Assembly (NCBI GenBank): GCA_025462805.1
Contig: JAOAPJ010000108.1
Coordinates: forward strand, 1-7,486
Source: Acidobacteriaceae bacterium
GTDB lineage: Bacteria > Acidobacteriota > Terriglobia > Terriglobales > Acidobacteriaceae
Reading direction: 5' to 3'
Length of the DNA stretch: 7,486 bases
Part shown: in pieces, positions 6,058-7,486 of the stretch
Numbering within the stretch: the stretch's first letter is position 1
How the letters are laid out: each line of letters opens with the position of its first letter
The notes under the pieces: generated by a model
What the model was told of the DNA's origin: nothing
What the model saw: the letters and a program-made list of their open reading frames with translations, nothing else
The model's database searches: none
Translations under genes and position numbers: made by a program

Positions 6058-7320
6058 ATGGCGAATGTCGTGCCGGGTGACATGCCCGCTTGGAAAACCG
6101 AACTGACCGAGAAACTGGCCGCCAGCCGCGCGCGACGGTCCAACCGCAGCACGGGTCAGCCGCGACTGCCGCTTGAGTCGCGAGACGGCGATTCACAGAA
6201 CGCCAATGGAGAGCCCGGCCGGGCCAGTGTCGCTGCCGCCGTGGCCGCACGCTACGCGCACCGGCCGAGCTATCGCGAGACACTTGAATTGGAGGCAGCC
6301 GAAGCGGCGCTGGCGGCCGAGCGCGCGCTGGTGGAGGCACAGACGGCCCAGGAGGCTGTCCGCCGCCGCATGGAGGAGGCGCGCGAGGCAGAGGCTGCCG
6401 CTGCGGAGGCACGCGAGGCAGAGGGGCGGCTGCGAGCGGAGCAGGCGCGGATCGAGTACGAACAGAACATCGCGGTGCGCTACGACGTCGACGAACGCAC
6501 CCAGCAGCACATGCAGGCATACGAGGCGCGGCTTGCGTCCCGCACGCCATCTTCATCCCACCATCCGCCACCCCTGGCTACGCAGCGCATCTCCGATCCG
6601 CTGGAAGAGGCGACTGTGGCACCGGCCGTTCCGCTCGTTGCCAACCTCATCGAGTTTCCCCGCGAGTTGGTGGCGACGCGCAAGGCCCGCCCCCGACTTG
6701 CTGAGGGGCCGCTCCGCGACGCTCAGCCGCAAGCTGGGCAGCTACGCATCTTTGAAGTTGAGCAGGAAGCGATCGATCATCACGTCGCCGCTCCCGCGGC
6801 ACCCGCTGCTGTGCCGAAGGCTGGCCTCGATTGGTCCTCCATCCGCCTAGACACGCCACGCCCAGAGCGCGCCTCCTGCGCGTCCGCTCGTAAGGGCGAG
6901 GAAAAACCCATTCAGCCAGCGCCGCTCGAAGATCGCCTGATGGCTGCCCTCGTGGATGGCGCTCTCAGCATGATTGGCTTTCTGGTGTTCGTGTTTGTCT
7001 TCTCATCGTGCACCGCGCACCCTCCTTCCGGCCGATTCGCGGCCCTGGCGGCTGCGCTCGCCCTGCTGGGCATCGCTGTTGCCTACCAGTGGCTTTTCTT
7101 CCGATTCAGCGAGAACACGCCGGGCATGCTGTACGCCCGCATCGCCCTCTGTACTCTGGGCGATGACAATCCGACCCGGCGTGCCATGCAGCGCCGGGTG
7201 GGCGCGCTGCTGCTCTCGGCACTGCCCCTTGGTCTCGGGCTGCTATGGGCGGTCTTCGACGAGGATGGCTTGGGCTGGCACGACCGGATAAGCGGCACGT
7301 ACCAGCGGTCTTATAAGTAA
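6058..7320 (+). CDS. RDD-family membrane protein with long coiled-coil N-terminal region
   Basis: A 420-residue protein of unknown function. An ATG at 5905 would add 51 residues, but that extension is Arg/Ser-rich and unlike the rest. 6058 has a better ribosome site and places the basic motif WKTELTEKLAASRARR near the N-terminus. Residues about 70-140 are an Ala/Glu/Arg-rich predicted coiled coil with a 10-residue repeat. A Pro/Ser-rich linker, a motif NLIEFPRELVATRKARPRLA (196-215) and DWSSIRLD (258-265) follow. The C-terminal RDD domain (about 290-416) shows LEDRLMAALVDGAL, then three transmembrane segments (about 304-318, 327-347, 379-400), the inter-helix motif ENTPGMLYARI and the closing GWHDRISGT. 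Most of the protein before the helices is probably cytoplasmic, since there is no signal peptide. RDD domains occur in varied membrane proteins, some linked to ion transport, but nothing here fixes a role. The gene is divergent from lptD. Confidence 0.85.
   Translation: MANVVPGDMPAWKTELTEKLAASRARRSNRSTGQPRLPLESRDGDSQNANGEPGRASVAAAVAARYAHRPSYRETLELEAAEAALAAERALVEAQTAQEAVRRRMEEAREAEAAAAEAREAEGRLRAEQARIEYEQNIAVRYDVDERTQQHMQAYEARLASRTPSSSHHPPPLATQRISDPLEEATVAPAVPLVANLIEFPRELVATRKARPRLAEGPLRDAQPQAGQLRIFEVEQEAIDHHVAAPAAPAAVPKAGLDWSSIRLDTPRPERASCASARKGEEKPIQPAPLEDRLMAALVDGALSMIGFLVFVFVFSSCTAHPPSGRFAALAAALALLGIAVAYQWLFFRFSENTPGMLYARIALCTLGDDNPTRRAMQRRVGALLLSALPLGLGLLWAVFDEDGLGWHDRISGTYQRSYK
6375..6424 (+). 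repeat. Direct repeat within the coiled-coil coding region
   Basis: Two 20-base copies (6375-6394 and 6405-6424) differ at one base and are offset by exactly 30 bases, so each period adds ten residues (EAREAEAAAA then EAREAEGRLR). This suggests the coiled coil grew by in-frame duplication. Confidence 0.7.
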
Positions 7321-7384
7321 TCCTGCTCTGCATGGCTCGCAGCGGCACGATCAGCGGGCGCACGGTCAGCAGATGCAAGCTGCA

Positions 7385-7486
7385 TTAGAAGGCGTGCGGC
7401 TCGTCCACGAAGATGTCGCGCGTGCGCGCCACCAGGTCCGCGGCGTGGGTGTCCTCATCCGTGGCCTGTCCCCGTTCCGCGTACAG
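7385..7486 (-). CDS. C-terminal end of an unidentified gene, cut by the window edge
   Basis: On the minus strand a frame is open from base 7486 to TAA at 7387-7385, giving 33 residues that end in ARTRDIFVDEPHAF. 30 of 33 codons end in G or C, strongly suggesting real coding DNA in this GC-rich genome. The gene would converge on the RDD gene with a 64-base gap. The fragment is acidic and ends cleanly, but I do not recognise the family and assign no function. Confidence 0.6.
   Translation of the reverse strand: MYAERGQATDEDTHAADLVARTRDIFVDEPHAF

Noticed and set aside
5846..6571. Minus-strand open frame (241 codons) upstream of and in the same frame as lptD
   Set aside because: It is separated from lptD by TGA and is extremely Arg/Pro-rich. 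Most of it lies opposite the RDD gene, so it is a shadow frame.
7373..7385. ATGCA/TGCAT hairpin between the RDD gene and the right-edge gene as a terminator
   Set aside because: It is a 5-bp AT-containing stem with no T tract, too weak to call.
1..7486. Mobile element, CRISPR array, phage or defence system
   Set aside because: I saw no transposase, integrase, terminal inverted repeats, regularly spaced repeats or defence-family motifs on either strand.

Overview
The window is GC-rich, densely coding DNA from a Gram-negative (diderm) bacterium. An LptD-type lipopolysaccharide-assembly barrel, a periplasmic thioredoxin-fold protein and a lipoprotein signal peptide all point to an outer membrane. 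The style of the thioredoxin-fold protein and of the coiled-coil/RDD protein resembles Acidobacteriota (Terriglobia). That placement comes from memory of such proteins, not from a search.

Layout. At 1-864 (+) lies the 3' part of an acetamidase/formamidase-family gene, cut by the window edge. It converges, with a 9-base gap and a shared hairpin, on three genes that all read leftward. In order of transcription these are lptD (5836-3278), a DsbA-like CPYC thioredoxin-fold protein (3128-2163) and a SurA-like parvulin-family lipoprotein (1956-874). Divergent from lptD, across about 220 bases, a gene at about 6058-7320 (+) encodes a soluble, coiled-coil N-terminal region joined to a three-helix RDD membrane domain. 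At the right edge the last 33 codons of an unidentified gene run on the minus strand (7385-7486).

How the genes fit together. In E. coli, LptD needs the chaperone SurA to fold and DsbA to form its disulfides. Here an LptD with the diagnostic Cys-Cys pair sits directly upstream of an oxidoreductase-like protein and a SurA-like protein on the same strand. The simplest reading is an LptD biogenesis cluster. The gaps (149 and 206 bases) are wide enough for internal promoters, so one transcript is not proven. Three details are unusual. The LptD lacks the N-terminal cysteine of the E. coli protein. The SurA-like protein appears lipid-anchored and has lost all three residues usually found in the parvulin active site. 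All three cluster genes start with GTG or TTG.

I saw no rRNA, tRNA, CRISPR array, insertion sequence or phage gene. The window looks like ordinary chromosomal core with an interesting envelope-biogenesis arrangement, not a mobile or defence island.
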